This document shows positions 1 to 6,644 of a stretch of DNA of 24,034 bases, piece after piece. The number at the start of each line of letters is the position of its first letter. Within the stretch, counting starts at the first letter, position 1. The DNA lies in assembly GCA_021806355.1 (NCBI GenBank), contig JAJZXT010000207.1, positions 1-24,034 of the forward strand, read 5' to 3'. Below the pieces are notes generated by a model. The model saw only the letters and a program-made list of their open reading frames with translations. It was not told the DNA's origin and made no database searches. The position numbers and the translations under genes are program-made. This DNA comes from Thermoplasmata archaeon. Its GTDB lineage: Archaea > Thermoplasmatota > Thermoplasmata > Thermoplasmatales > Thermoplasmataceae.

Positions 1-405
1 TGCTATTTCTCCGCCTTCAAGAAGATCCATGTAATATGGCGCGTGCAATGAAAGGAGAACATCCAATTCCTTGGCTAGTTCGCCTCCTTCTTTAAGTTCA
101 TCATAATTCTTTGCCATATTCCAGAACAGTTCCTGAACTATGTCATCTTCCTGAATTGCAGATTCATTGCCTATGCTAACATAGTTGCCATTTTCATCCT
201 GCCGAAGTATATCGATTATGATAGAGTTTTCAACATCTTTTGGCAGCATGCCAGAGTATTCAAGAACCTGGTTTTCCTGAACGTTTACTCTGAGAAGCTG
301 AACCTCCAGCGCATTTAATCCTATATTAGCCGCATCCTCAACAGATTCCACAAAAGTTCGACCCTTACTGGTTAAAGGTATACCAGCTATCCCATACCTA
401 ATCAT
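1..405 (-). CDS. Endonuclease IV-like (AP endonuclease family 2) TIM-barrel protein, partial
   Basis: This is the first 135 codons of a gene that runs off the left edge; no stop codon is present. The protein begins MIRYGIAGIPLTSKGRT and reaches the segment SLHAPYYMDLL near residues 119-129. A (L)HAPYY/HGPY segment after the second or third strand is typical of the endonuclease IV / xylose isomerase-like TIM-barrel superfamily, whose members bind metal ions through His, Glu and Asp on the barrel. Archaeal endonuclease IV-like proteins are usually about 270-300 residues, so roughly half is visible. The ATG at 405-403 lies about 28 bases downstream of an AT-rich TATA-like element (429-437), as expected for a leaderless transcript. 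The family is reasonably sure. DNA repair as the actual function is inference, because sugar isomerases share the fold and the metal ligands lie mostly outside the window. Confidence 0.72.
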   Translation of the reverse strand, partial: MIRYGIAGIPLTSKGRTFVESVEDAANIGLNALEVQLLRVNVQENQVLEYSGMLPKDVENSIIIDILRQDENGNYVSIGNESAIQEDDIVQELFWNMAKNYDELKEGGELAKELDVLLSLHAPYYMDLLEGGEIA

Positions 406-428
406 AGATTACCTTGCCTATAAAGGTG

Positions 429-437
429 TATAATTTT
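429..437 (-). promoter_or_regulatory. TATA element for the endonuclease IV-like gene
   Basis: On the minus strand the sequence reads AAAATTATA, centred about 28 bases upstream of the ATG at 405. That spacing would put the transcription start at or next to the start codon (leaderless mRNA), and no ribosome site is seen before this ATG. Confidence 0.45.
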
Positions 438-544
438 AACGTTTATGAATCATCCTATTCTAAAACAGATCATGGCAGTTCTTGAATCACTACAAAACAC
501 GATGGAGTTTAAAGAATGAAGTTCGTGCAGTAACGCAAATGCAC

Positions 545-598
545 AAAAAAGTGTATTTACATATCAAAAGTCCGCTTTGGCGTTGCCTTTTGCAAAGG
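545..598 (-). terminator. Possible terminator of the acetyltransferase gene
   Basis: Immediately past the stop of the GNAT gene (minus strand) lies a small inverted repeat, CCTTT-TGC-AAAGG at 586-598. A run of six T on the minus strand follows at 545-550. Archaeal termination relies mainly on T-runs, so the T6 is the likelier active part. The hairpin is short and may be chance. Confidence 0.3.
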
Positions 599-600
599 AG

Positions 601-1077
601 TTAAAGATCCTTTATCATGGTAATAGCGGCATCATGGTACCCTGTCTTGTCATAAAGTTTCCTTGCCACTGTATTGCTTGCAAATACATTCAGTGATATT
701 TTTGTTGCCTCTTTTTCTTTTACAAAATCCTCGAGCAAATGCATAGCAGTCTTCCCATACCCTTTGCCTCTCTGATCCGCATTTATGAAAATATCCCAGA
801 GATATGCCTCTTTAATTCCCCGTCGGACTCTTACTTCAAACCATATTGTCCCGACCTTCTTCTCTCCTTCCTTTAAATGAAAGAAAAAGTGCCCCGGTGT
901 TCGCAACCCATCTGGGATGAATTTTTTTACCTCTACCTCTGCTTCCTCGTAGGAAATGTTCTGATTCATTAAACCTGCATTTGTCATATCCGTGATCCAT
1001 GAAACTACGGAATATCTCCAGTACTCAGGAAAATCCTTATCGTCAATTGATTCCATATAAAGCATATTTAATATCAT
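601..1077 (-). CDS. GNAT family N-acetyltransferase
   Basis: A 158-residue protein with the GNAT fold signatures. The acetyl-CoA pyrophosphate loop is DQRGKGYGKT at residues 101-110 (the R/Q-x-x-G-x-G/A motif). Strand 5 and helix 4 follow as LNVFASNTVARKLYDKTGY at 129-147, with the Asn and Tyr commonly found at the CoA site. Before the loop, EAYLWDIFINA gives the usual strand 4. GNATs transfer an acetyl group from acetyl-CoA to amines of small molecules, antibiotics or protein N-termini; the substrate cannot be told here. The gene stands alone, divergent from dnaG. The start is uncertain: ATG 1077 lacks a strong ribosome site, and a TATA-like element at about 1090-1099 would fit a leaderless start better at the in-frame ATG 1065 (fifth residue). 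Confidence 0.88.
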   Translation of the reverse strand: MILNMLYMESIDDKDFPEYWRYSVVSWITDMTNAGLMNQNISYEEAEVEVKKFIPDGLRTPGHFFFHLKEGEKKVGTIWFEVRVRRGIKEAYLWDIFINADQRGKGYGKTAMHLLEDFVKEKEATKISLNVFASNTVARKLYDKTGYHDAAITMIKDL

Positions 1078-1367
1078 GAACTCTCATTCTATAATTCTTT
1101 GCCTCAGAATTCTTATGTGTGGATATCGGAACATGAAATTGACCAATCAGGCGCAAATAAATCTGAAGAATGGATTGAAAACGATAAAATACGCCCCTGA
1201 ATAACTTTAGAACCCTTCAACACTGCCATTGCATAAAAGCAATTTATTTTTCAACTGAATTCCAATCAAATAAAATGCCACAGATAACGAATTGATTAAA
1301 TATTGATTTGCAATGAATATCTCAATGGAGATAGAAAATGGATTAGATTGTTGCCGGATTCTATCCT

Positions 1368-1377
1368 GTTATAAATT
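1368..1377 (+). promoter_or_regulatory. Probable TATA element of dnaG
   Basis: TGTTATAAAT is centred about 32 bases before the dnaG ATG at 1404. A start about 26 bases downstream would leave only a few leader bases, trimming the ribosome site at 1393-1399. If a longer leader is used, the alternative TATA at 1294-1304 would be responsible. Confidence 0.35.
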
Positions 1378-1392
1378 AGTATACGACAAAAA

Positions 1393-1399
1393 AGGTGAT
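1393..1399 (+). promoter_or_regulatory. dnaG: Ribosome binding site that fixes the dnaG start
   Basis: AGGTGAT ends 4 bases before ATG 1404. The longer open frame would begin at GTG 1395, which lies inside this site, so ATG 1404 is the start. Confidence 0.7.
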
Positions 1400-1403
1400 A
1401 TTG

Positions 1404-2735
1404 ATGAATGTAGATCCAAATCTTACAAAATATCTTATCAAGGCCAAGATCTCAACGGATGGGGTGGTTGAAAAACCAGACGTTGTTGGGGCTATTTTTG
1501 GACAAACGGAAGGATTGCTCGGTGACGAGCTTGATCTCAGGGACCTTCAAAAAGGCGGCAAGATAGGAAGAATTGAAGTAGAAATAGATAGCAAGAAAGG
1601 AAGAACGGAAGGGTATGCACTTATACCTTCCGGCTTAGACCAGGTAGAAAGTTCAATTTTAGCAGCAGCTCTAGAAACAATCGATAGAATTGGACCATGC
1701 AAGGCTAAGGTGGAAGTAGAAACCCTTGAAGATGTTCGACAGGAAAAAAGAAGAAAAGTCATAGAAAGGGCTGAACAGCTGTACAAGAAAATGAATGACA
1801 CCGGGAAAAGCGTCAGCGAAAGCATAATCACGACTGTTCGTGAGGGTGTTGAAAAGGCAGAAATCATTACATATGGTGAAGATCGACTGCCAGCAGGACC
1901 AGCCGTTAAGGACTCTGATTCCATAATAGTCGTTGAGGGAAGAAGTGATATCATTAACCTTCTTAGGTACGGCATAAAGAATACAATAGCCGTTCAGGGA
2001 ACAAACATCCCCAAGACTGTGCAGAAGTTATCCAAGGAAAGGACAGTGACTGTTTTTCTTGATGGTGACAGAGGAGGCGATTTAATTCTCAAGGAAATGC
2101 TTCAGGTAGCTGAGGTTGATTTCGTTGCAAGAGCCCCTCCCGGAACTGAAGTTGAGGAACTTACTTACAAGCAGATAGTCAAGGCGTTGAGATACAAGAC
2201 CCCCGTGGAACAGTATCTTTCAATGAGGGGAATGACGGAAGAATTAAAAGCGGTAAATGAAAGAAACAACACCTCAGAAAAAAAGAATGCCGATGGAATG
2301 AAAAACCTCCCTCAAAAGAAGGAAGAACGCAGGGAGCACAAGCAACCGGAAAGAACTGCGAAACCTGAGATTGAGGTAAAGGTTGCGGAAGAGGAACCTC
2401 AGGAAATAGTAGAAGAAGAGGAAGATGATGGTTCAGTGAAGTTCAATGACCCAAGAAGCATTCAGAGAAGATTAAGAAGCTTGACGGAAGAAAAGATTAC
2501 TGAAATCTATGATGAAGAGGGAAAAACCCTCGGATCATATCCTGTTGCTGAAGCGGTTGAAAAGATAGAATCGGCTACCGGAGCCCACTCAATAATCACC
2601 GGCGGCGTTATTTCCCAGAGGCTTGTAGATATTTCCTATAAATCTGGCATTAAAAATATCTATGGTGTCAAGATCGGGAATATAACAAAGAAACCGCAGG
2701 AATTAAGGGTAGTGGCATGGGATCATACATCGTGA
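1404..2735 (+). CDS. dnaG: Archaeal DnaG-type primase / exosome-associated protein
   Basis: A 443-residue archaeal DnaG. From ATG 1404, the TOPRIM domain spans about residues 171-250. It shows the invariant glutamate motif VEGRSD (177-182) and the acidic metal-binding motif DGDRGGD (220-226), which bind Mg for nucleotidyl transfer. The N-terminal part (about 1-165) is the archaeal-specific region. After the TOPRIM comes a Lys/Glu-rich, probably unstructured linker (about 277-345), then a C-terminal domain. Archaeal DnaG can make RNA primers in vitro and is also a stable subunit of the RNA exosome, where it adds poly(A)-binding capacity; either role is family knowledge, not visible here. Unlike bacterial DnaG, there is no N-terminal zinc ribbon. 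The gene overlaps the following ATPase gene by 19 bases, so the two are surely co-transcribed. Confidence 0.95.
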   Translation: MNVDPNLTKYLIKAKISTDGVVEKPDVVGAIFGQTEGLLGDELDLRDLQKGGKIGRIEVEIDSKKGRTEGYALIPSGLDQVESSILAAALETIDRIGPCKAKVEVETLEDVRQEKRRKVIERAEQLYKKMNDTGKSVSESIITTVREGVEKAEIITYGEDRLPAGPAVKDSDSIIVVEGRSDIINLLRYGIKNTIAVQGTNIPKTVQKLSKERTVTVFLDGDRGGDLILKEMLQVAEVDFVARAPPGTEVEELTYKQIVKALRYKTPVEQYLSMRGMTEELKAVNERNNTSEKKNADGMKNLPQKKEERREHKQPERTAKPEIEVKVAEEEPQEIVEEEEDDGSVKFNDPRSIQRRLRSLTEEKITEIYDEEGKTLGSYPVAEAVEKIESATGAHSIITGGVISQRLVDISYKSGIKNIYGVKIGNITKKPQELRVVAWDHTS

Positions 2736-4216
2736 ACACAAACTTTGAGTCTATAAAGGATACTTCGCAATTGAAGATCCCTTCGAACCCACTAGAACGT
2801 GTCATAGGCCAGGACGATGCTGTGAGAATAGCGAGGATGGCTGCAAAGCAAAGGAGGCATCTACTACTTGTCGGACCGCCGGGCGTCGGAAAATCGATGA
2901 TTGCCCAGGCGATGTCATTTTTCATTGAACGTCCCAAGGAAGAGGTTCGTGTCCTGCATAATCCCGAATATCCGGAAAGACCTTTTATTGAAATTAAAAC
3001 AGCGACCCAGATAGAGCAGGAAAATGAGGAAATGAATGCTGCAGAAGGAATATTGATAGATCCAGAGAATGTTTCCTTTGAAATTTCAGAGAGGCTGGGT
3101 TTCAGATGCACAAGGTGCGGGTTTCTCTCCAGCTATAATGATAGCATATGCCCAAGCTGCAAGCAGTCAAAATCAATTTCAACCGGACAGGGGCCATTTG
3201 GAGATGTTTTCAACGTAATAGGAGCTGCATTCGGTGTGCAGAATAGTCCTGAAAAGGTGACCTCAACCAGGAAAAATGGAGATCATGAAGAAGTTATTGT
3301 ATATGAAAGGGCAAATGATAAAATCAGGATTCTTGATGAAAGAACGCTTGAAAAGAGAAGGAAAATGGATAAGAAAAGTCCAAGCAAAGTCATAACGCCC
3401 CTTAACAGAAATACATTCATTCTTGCAACAGGAGCCAGTGAAACAGAATTGCTAGGAGATGTCCGGCACGATCCCTATGGCGGCCATCCACAACTGGGAA
3501 CAATGCCCTTTGAAAGAGTGATAGCTGGTTCGGTTCACGAAGCACACGAAGGAATACTGTTCGTTGATGAAATAACACATCTGGGCGAACTGCAAAGGTC
3601 TATCCTTACTGCAATGCAGGAAAAGAAGTTCCCCATAACAGGAAGAAATCCACAGAGTGCCGGTGCAAGCGTAAGGGTTGACAACGTGCCAGCCAATTTC
3701 ATTCTGGTCGCTGCATGCAACATGCAGGATTTGAGGTATATACTGAGCCCATTAAGATCGAGGATTATCGGAAGCGGATATGAAATATTGATGGAAGTTT
3801 CTATTCCAGATACCCCGGAAAATCGTATGAAATACCTTCAATTTATAGCACAGGAAATCAATTCCGACGGGAAGATACCACATATGACGATAGAAGCGGC
3901 CAACCTAATTTTGGAGGAGGGGAAACGCAGGGCAAAGACTATCGATCACCGGGAAAATGCTTTGACTTTACGGCTCAGGGAACTGGGTGGCCTCATAAGG
4001 GCATCAGGCGATCTTGCAGTATCAAGGGAAAGCAAGCTTACTGAAGTTGTGGATGTAATGGAGGCCTTGAAAACTTACCTGCCTGTTGAGGAAAAAATCA
4101 ACAAAACCTATGGAAACCTTGGTGTGGCAATGTCTTCAGAAAATACTTTATCCCAAAGGGATGATTCATATTACCCCTCATTTCATAATTACAGTGAGGA
4201 TCCGTCATACCATTAG
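2717..4216 (+). CDS. Lon(B)-like AAA+ ATPase with zinc ribbon and no protease domain
   Basis: A 499-residue AAA+ protein most like the ATPase half of archaeal LonB. Walker A is GPPGVGKS (53-60). A four-cysteine zinc ribbon is inserted at C131-x2-C134 and C145-x2-C148. The LonB-typical block GDVRHDPYGGH (247-257) precedes Walker B ILFVDEI (280-286). Sensor 1 follows in FILVAACN (328-335), a candidate arginine finger in PLRSRI (345-350), and a helical lid at about 388-460. Archaeal LonB is normally about 640 residues, with two membrane helices in the ATPase and a C-terminal Ser-Lys protease. Here no hydrophobic segment is seen between Walker A and B, and the protein ends after a Ser/Tyr-rich tail (470-499). 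The next gene is on the other strand, so the protease was not lost to a nearby frameshift. It may act as an unfoldase or remodelling ATPase. The start ATG 2717 lies inside dnaG; GTG 2732 is an alternative. Confidence 0.85.
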   Translation: MGSYIVNTNFESIKDTSQLKIPSNPLERVIGQDDAVRIARMAAKQRRHLLLVGPPGVGKSMIAQAMSFFIERPKEEVRVLHNPEYPERPFIEIKTATQIEQENEEMNAAEGILIDPENVSFEISERLGFRCTRCGFLSSYNDSICPSCKQSKSISTGQGPFGDVFNVIGAAFGVQNSPEKVTSTRKNGDHEEVIVYERANDKIRILDERTLEKRRKMDKKSPSKVITPLNRNTFILATGASETELLGDVRHDPYGGHPQLGTMPFERVIAGSVHEAHEGILFVDEITHLGELQRSILTAMQEKKFPITGRNPQSAGASVRVDNVPANFILVAACNMQDLRYILSPLRSRIIGSGYEILMEVSIPDTPENRMKYLQFIAQEINSDGKIPHMTIEAANLILEEGKRRAKTIDHRENALTLRLRELGGLIRASGDLAVSRESKLTEVVDVMEALKTYLPVEEKINKTYGNLGVAMSSENTLSQRDDSYYPSFHNYSEDPSYH

Positions 4217-4217
4217 C

Positions 4218-4230
4218 GAAAAAAATTTTC
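4218..4230 (-). terminator. T-run terminator for the methyltransferase gene
   Basis: On the minus strand, seven T follow AAAA just past the methyltransferase stop (4247). The convergent gap is only 30 bases. A matching T7 run lies on the plus strand at 4252-4258 for the ATPase gene. Opposed T-runs at a convergent junction fit archaeal intrinsic termination. Confidence 0.45.
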
Positions 4231-4246
4231 AACCAGATACTTGAAT

Positions 4247-5017
4247 CTAACTTTTTTTAACCCTTTTATAAAATGAATAATACTTGTACTCTGTTCCAGG
4301 CAACGAATTTCTATTATCATATTTGATCACATACTGAGGGTTTCCAAAGATCTGTTTGGGTAAATCATCCTCTGCGTTGAAATTCATTAAATATGACCCC
4401 TTTGTGTTTTTAAGCACATTCTTCAGATCCTTCATGTCTTCATTTGAAAATTCATAATTATACCAGTTTTTCCCCGGATATGGTGGATCTACATAAAAGA
4501 ATGAATCAACTGAATCATACTCCCTGAAGATGTCCCTGAAGTCTTTGTTTTCAACAGTGAATGTCCTTATTTTTTTTGAAATTATAGCATAGTTCGTAAA
4601 GATCTTCATGAAAAACTGAAATGAACCTTTCTCTTCCGTACCGTAAGTTTCCCCTTTGCCCCCAAAACTTGTGTTGTGCCGGTAAAATGACAGACAGGCA
4701 TCCTTTACCTTTCTGTTCTTCCAATCGACTGGCTTATTTTCATAGCTCATGAAATCTTCCTTTGACTCTGTCATAACACACAGTTCAGAGTAGAACTCCT
4801 CTGAATGGTTCTTAACTGCAGAAAAAATACTTGCTACCTCCGGATCTATGTCATTGTAGATGATTTTACTTGCTGATAAATTGAGTGAGACAGAACCTGA
4901 TCCTCCGAAGACATCAATAAAGATTGAGCATCCCGATTCTTTAAATTCTTTTTCTATGTCCCGAATAAGAATGAGCTTTATGCCGGGGTATTTGAGGAAC
5001 TTAATTGCACTTTTCAC
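4247..5017 (-). CDS. D12-class (Dam-like) N6-adenine DNA methyltransferase
   Basis: A 256-residue protein with the motifs of the D12 family in order. The N-terminal FLKYPGIK (7-14) stands in place of the usual KW-x-G-G-K. The S-adenosylmethionine loop DVFGGSG is at 35-41. IYNDIDPE (53-60) is the acidic SAM-ribose strand, and DPPY (177-180) is the adenine methylation motif. The enzyme would transfer methyl from SAM to the N6 of adenine in a short, unknown DNA site. The recognition segment is the region between, about 85-170. No restriction endonuclease or partner gene is next to it, so it looks like an orphan methylase. The start is GTG 5017: nearby ATGs upstream are in another frame and close after a few codons. 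TATA-like AAATTATTAA (5044-5053) lies about 31 bases upstream. It could equally be a remnant of a restriction-modification system. Confidence 0.9.
   Translation of the reverse strand: MKSAIKFLKYPGIKLILIRDIEKEFKESGCSIFIDVFGGSGSVSLNLSASKIIYNDIDPEVASIFSAVKNHSEEFYSELCVMTESKEDFMSYENKPVDWKNRKVKDACLSFYRHNTSFGGKGETYGTEEKGSFQFFMKIFTNYAIISKKIRTFTVENKDFRDIFREYDSVDSFFYVDPPYPGKNWYNYEFSNEDMKDLKNVLKNTKGSYLMNFNAEDDLPKQIFGNPQYVIKYDNRNSLPGTEYKYYSFYKRVKKS
4251..4260 (+). terminator. T-run terminator for the dnaG-ATPase operon
   Basis: CTTTTTTTAA lies 35 bases beyond the ATPase stop, within the last codons of the opposing methyltransferase gene. No stem is obvious, as is usual for archaeal U-tract terminators. 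Confidence 0.4.
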
Positions 5018-5154
5018 TGCTCATGGGCATTGCGATAATGAAGTTAATAATTTCCAAATTAATCGTCGATTGAGGATAGGATTTATCCCGGTTTGCATGG
5101 ACCTCCTCTTTCAATATGGTATATAATCTTGTTATTATGTGCAAATGTGTACCT

Positions 5155-5180
5155 TAACCGTTTTATTAATAAAATGGTTA
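5155..5180 (+). promoter_or_regulatory. 26-bp palindrome covering the peroxiredoxin TATA box
   Basis: The core TTTTATTAATAAAA (5161-5174) is a perfect 14-bp palindrome. It is flanked by TAACC on the left (5155-5159) and GGTTA on the right (5176-5180). Only the one base pair between core and arms, on each side, breaks the symmetry, so 24 of 26 positions are symmetric. The core also reads as a TATA element, centred about 36 bases before the ATG. A repressor or activator dimer binding here would directly control TBP access. This operator role is inference. Confidence 0.5.
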
Positions 5181-5186
5181 GTAATT

Positions 5187-5196
5187 ACCTATAGGT
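5187..5196 (+). promoter_or_regulatory. Palindrome overlapping the peroxiredoxin ribosome site
   Basis: ACCTATAGGT is a perfect 10-bp palindrome just upstream of the peroxiredoxin ATG (5203). Its right half is part of the ribosome site AGGTGAT (5193-5199). It could be a second operator half or a small RNA element that hides the ribosome site; chance is possible. Confidence 0.3.
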
Positions 5197-5202
5197 GATA
5201 AT

Positions 5203-5814
5203 ATGCCAGTATATTTAGGAGAAAAAGCACCAGATTTTAGCGCGAACACAACTGCAGGGCCAATAACACTTTCGCAGTATAAAGGGCAGTGGGTCTTATT
5301 GTTTTCACATCCAGCTGATTTCACGCCTGTATGCACCACAGAATTTATGGCCTTTGCACAGAGATATGATGAATTCAAGGCACTTGGAGTACAGCTTCTC
5401 GGGCTGAGTATCGACAGCATATACAGCCATATAGCGTGGCTTAAGGATATCAAGGAAAAATATGGAATCACAGTCCCATTCCCAGTGATAGCTGATACAC
5501 AACTCGAGGTTGCGAGACTCTTCAACATGATGGACGAAAAGGGAGGGATGACCGTCAGGGGCGTGTTCCTCATCGATCCAGATCAAAAAGTAAGATGGAT
5601 GGTATACTACCCGGCCGAGGTTGGCAGGAATCTTGATGAGATTATCAGGGTAATAAAAGCCTTCAAATTCAACTGGGAAAGGAAACTTGCCACCCCCGTA
5701 AATTGGAAAGAGGGAGACGGTGGAGTAAAGGGAGCGCCATCAACCCTGGAAGGAGCTTTTGAAAGGGAAAAAGAAGGTGCCGAGAGATGGTACCTTCAGA
5801 GAGTAAAGGCATGA
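5203..5814 (+). CDS. Peroxiredoxin, single-cysteine (Prx6-like) type
   Basis: A 203-residue AhpC/TSA-fold peroxiredoxin. The peroxidatic motif is PADFTPVCTTEF (37-48), with peroxidatic Cys44 and the conserved Pro and Thr. The conserved Arg is probably in TVRGVFLIDP, and a long C-terminal Prx6-type arm follows (about 160-203). It reduces hydrogen peroxide and organic peroxides in the cytoplasm, forming a sulfenic acid at Cys44. That is the only cysteine in the whole protein, so there is no resolving cysteine. Recycling must use an external thiol partner such as a thioredoxin or protein disulfide oxidoreductase, neither of which is in the window. Many archaeal relatives of this length carry extra C-terminal cysteines, so their absence is worth noting. 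The start ATG 5203 follows AGGTGAT with 3 bases between. A small unknown gene follows 3 bases after the stop. Confidence 0.95.
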   Translation: MPVYLGEKAPDFSANTTAGPITLSQYKGQWVLLFSHPADFTPVCTTEFMAFAQRYDEFKALGVQLLGLSIDSIYSHIAWLKDIKEKYGITVPFPVIADTQLEVARLFNMMDEKGGMTVRGVFLIDPDQKVRWMVYYPAEVGRNLDEIIRVIKAFKFNWERKLATPVNWKEGDGGVKGAPSTLEGAFEREKEGAERWYLQRVKA

Positions 5815-5817
5815 TCG

Positions 5818-6165
5818 ATGACGGATTGTGCAATGTACAACATATCGGTGAAGGGTTATCATCCTTCCACCATATGCGTAATTATTGATTCCCTTCCTGA
5901 CTCTTTAGCTTCAGTTATTGATGTTATCCAATCCCCCCTAATTCAGGACAGCATGGGAGAATTCATTCAGGATTTTGCCAGAACGGATGAAATCATGCCG
6001 TCTGACAGAACTTTGGGTTTTGTGGTTATAAATTCTGACAAGAAGGTTGTATCGTTCTCATTCAGCGAATTGAGGAAGACCATATTTGATAAATGTGAAA
6101 AAACGCTTGACGACTTCAGAAAAAAGGGTTTCACCGTAGAGATTGATGTCAGCAAAGTGGTATGA
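5818..6165 (+). CDS. Hypothetical protein (115 aa) downstream of peroxiredoxin
   Basis: I do not recognise this protein. It has no membrane helix or signal peptide. It looks like a small alpha/beta protein: the strand-like segment STICVIIDSL (17-26) and the strand RTLGFVVINSDKKVVSFSFS (64-83) are followed by a charged amphipathic helix (about 84-102) and a final strand FTVEIDVSKV. Two cysteines (C4, C20) lie in the N-terminal part and one in the helix (C92). The gene starts 3 bases after the peroxiredoxin stop (TGA-TCG-ATG), so it is almost certainly in the same operon and may serve the same peroxide response; that link is inference. Base composition and codon style match the neighbours. The next gene, tatA, has its own promoter. 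Confidence 0.7.
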   Translation: MTDCAMYNISVKGYHPSTICVIIDSLPDSLASVIDVIQSPLIQDSMGEFIQDFARTDEIMPSDRTLGFVVINSDKKVVSFSFSELRKTIFDKCEKTLDDFRKKGFTVEIDVSKVV

Positions 6166-6250
6166 AATTTTGGGTGAGATAGCTGCCATCAGGCGTGAAA
6201 GCAGATTGGAGAATCATTCCTGAGATGTGAAGAATGGCAATAAGTGCAGA

Positions 6251-6263
6251 GTTCAAATTGAAC
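6251..6263. repeat. Palindrome GTTCAA-A-TTGAAC upstream of tatA
   Basis: A perfect 6-bp inverted repeat around one central base, about 60-70 bases upstream of the tatA TATA element. It may be a binding site for a dimeric regulator. Confidence 0.35.
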
Positions 6264-6291
6264 GAGAATAATTACCTTATATTCCTTCTCT

Positions 6292-6338
6292 AAAGTGCCA
6301 TAACCTATTCCCATTCAAAATGGTTAAATAGGCACTTT
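6292..6338. repeat. Nested inverted repeats surrounding the tatA promoter
   Basis: AAAGTGCC (6292-6299) and its exact reverse complement GGCACTTT (6331-6338) bracket the tatA TATA element. Inside them lies a second inverted repeat, CCATT-CAA-AATGG (6311-6323). The arrangement suggests operators on both sides of the TBP site. It could not be an mRNA hairpin if transcription begins near 6351. Confidence 0.4.
6322..6330 (+). promoter_or_regulatory. TATA element of the tatA-tatC operon
   Basis: GGTTAAATA is centred about 25 bases upstream of the tatA ATG at 6351. No ribosome site lies between, which fits a leaderless transcript. Confidence 0.5.
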
Positions 6339-6350
6339 CGATTATTATGC

Positions 6351-6644
6351 ATGTTCGATTCACCATGGGAATGGCTCATTGTAGGTCTGGTAATAGTCCT
6401 GCTTTTCGGCAGTGCAAAGAAGATACCAGAATTCTCCAGGAATCTTGGGAAAGCTACTGGAGAATTCAAGAGGGGCCAGGCGGAAATTGAAAGGGAGATT
6501 AAAAGTTACGTAAATTCTCCGGCTCCTGAAATTAAGGATGCAGATTTGACCAACTTCGCAAAATCGCTGGGTATATCGACAGAAAACAAGAACTTAGACC
6601 AGATCAGAAATGAGGTAGCTGATAAGCTAAAGAGTGGTCATTAA
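6351..6644 (+). CDS. tatA: Twin-arginine translocase subunit TatA
   Basis: A 97-residue TatA. One short N-terminal membrane helix (about 7-19) is followed at once by the hallmark hinge FGSAKKIPE (19-27). An amphipathic helix follows (about 25-50) along the membrane face, and then a charged C-terminal tail rich in Asp, Glu and Lys. TatA oligomers form the passage through which the Tat system moves already folded proteins, guided by TatC. In an acidophile these are likely to be cofactor-bearing redox proteins such as Rieske or copper proteins, none of which lies in this window. The stop TAA shares its last A with the tatC ATG, so the two genes are translationally coupled. The ATG is placed by the leaderless promoter spacing. 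Confidence 0.95.
   Translation: MFDSPWEWLIVGLVIVLLFGSAKKIPEFSRNLGKATGEFKRGQAEIEREIKSYVNSPAPEIKDADLTNFAKSLGISTENKNLDQIRNEVADKLKSGH

Larger units (their letters stand above)
1078..1403. other. Divergent intergenic region between the GNAT gene and dnaG
   Basis: 326 bases with no supported gene. It holds a TATA-like element for the GNAT gene near its left end (minus strand, about 1090-1099). Two TATA-like stretches precede dnaG on the plus strand: GATTAAATATT at 1294-1304 and TGTTATAAAT at 1368-1377. I saw no tRNA-like fold, no long repeat and no convincing small ORF. Confidence 0.5.

Noticed and set aside
1547..1975. Minus-strand open frame inside dnaG (142 codons)
   Set aside because: Ser/Leu/Pro-rich shadow of the Glu/Lys-rich dnaG sequence; no ribosome site and no recognisable motif.
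4130..4246. Frameshift that removed the Lon protease domain
   Set aside because: No Ser-Lys protease-like sequence is found in any frame after the ATPase; only 30 bases separate it from the convergent methyltransferase gene.
6166..6350. Small RNA (C/D box-like) upstream of tatA
   Set aside because: CTGA and TGA-like words occur but no proper box C/D pair with guide spacing; the inverted repeats are better read as DNA operator sites.
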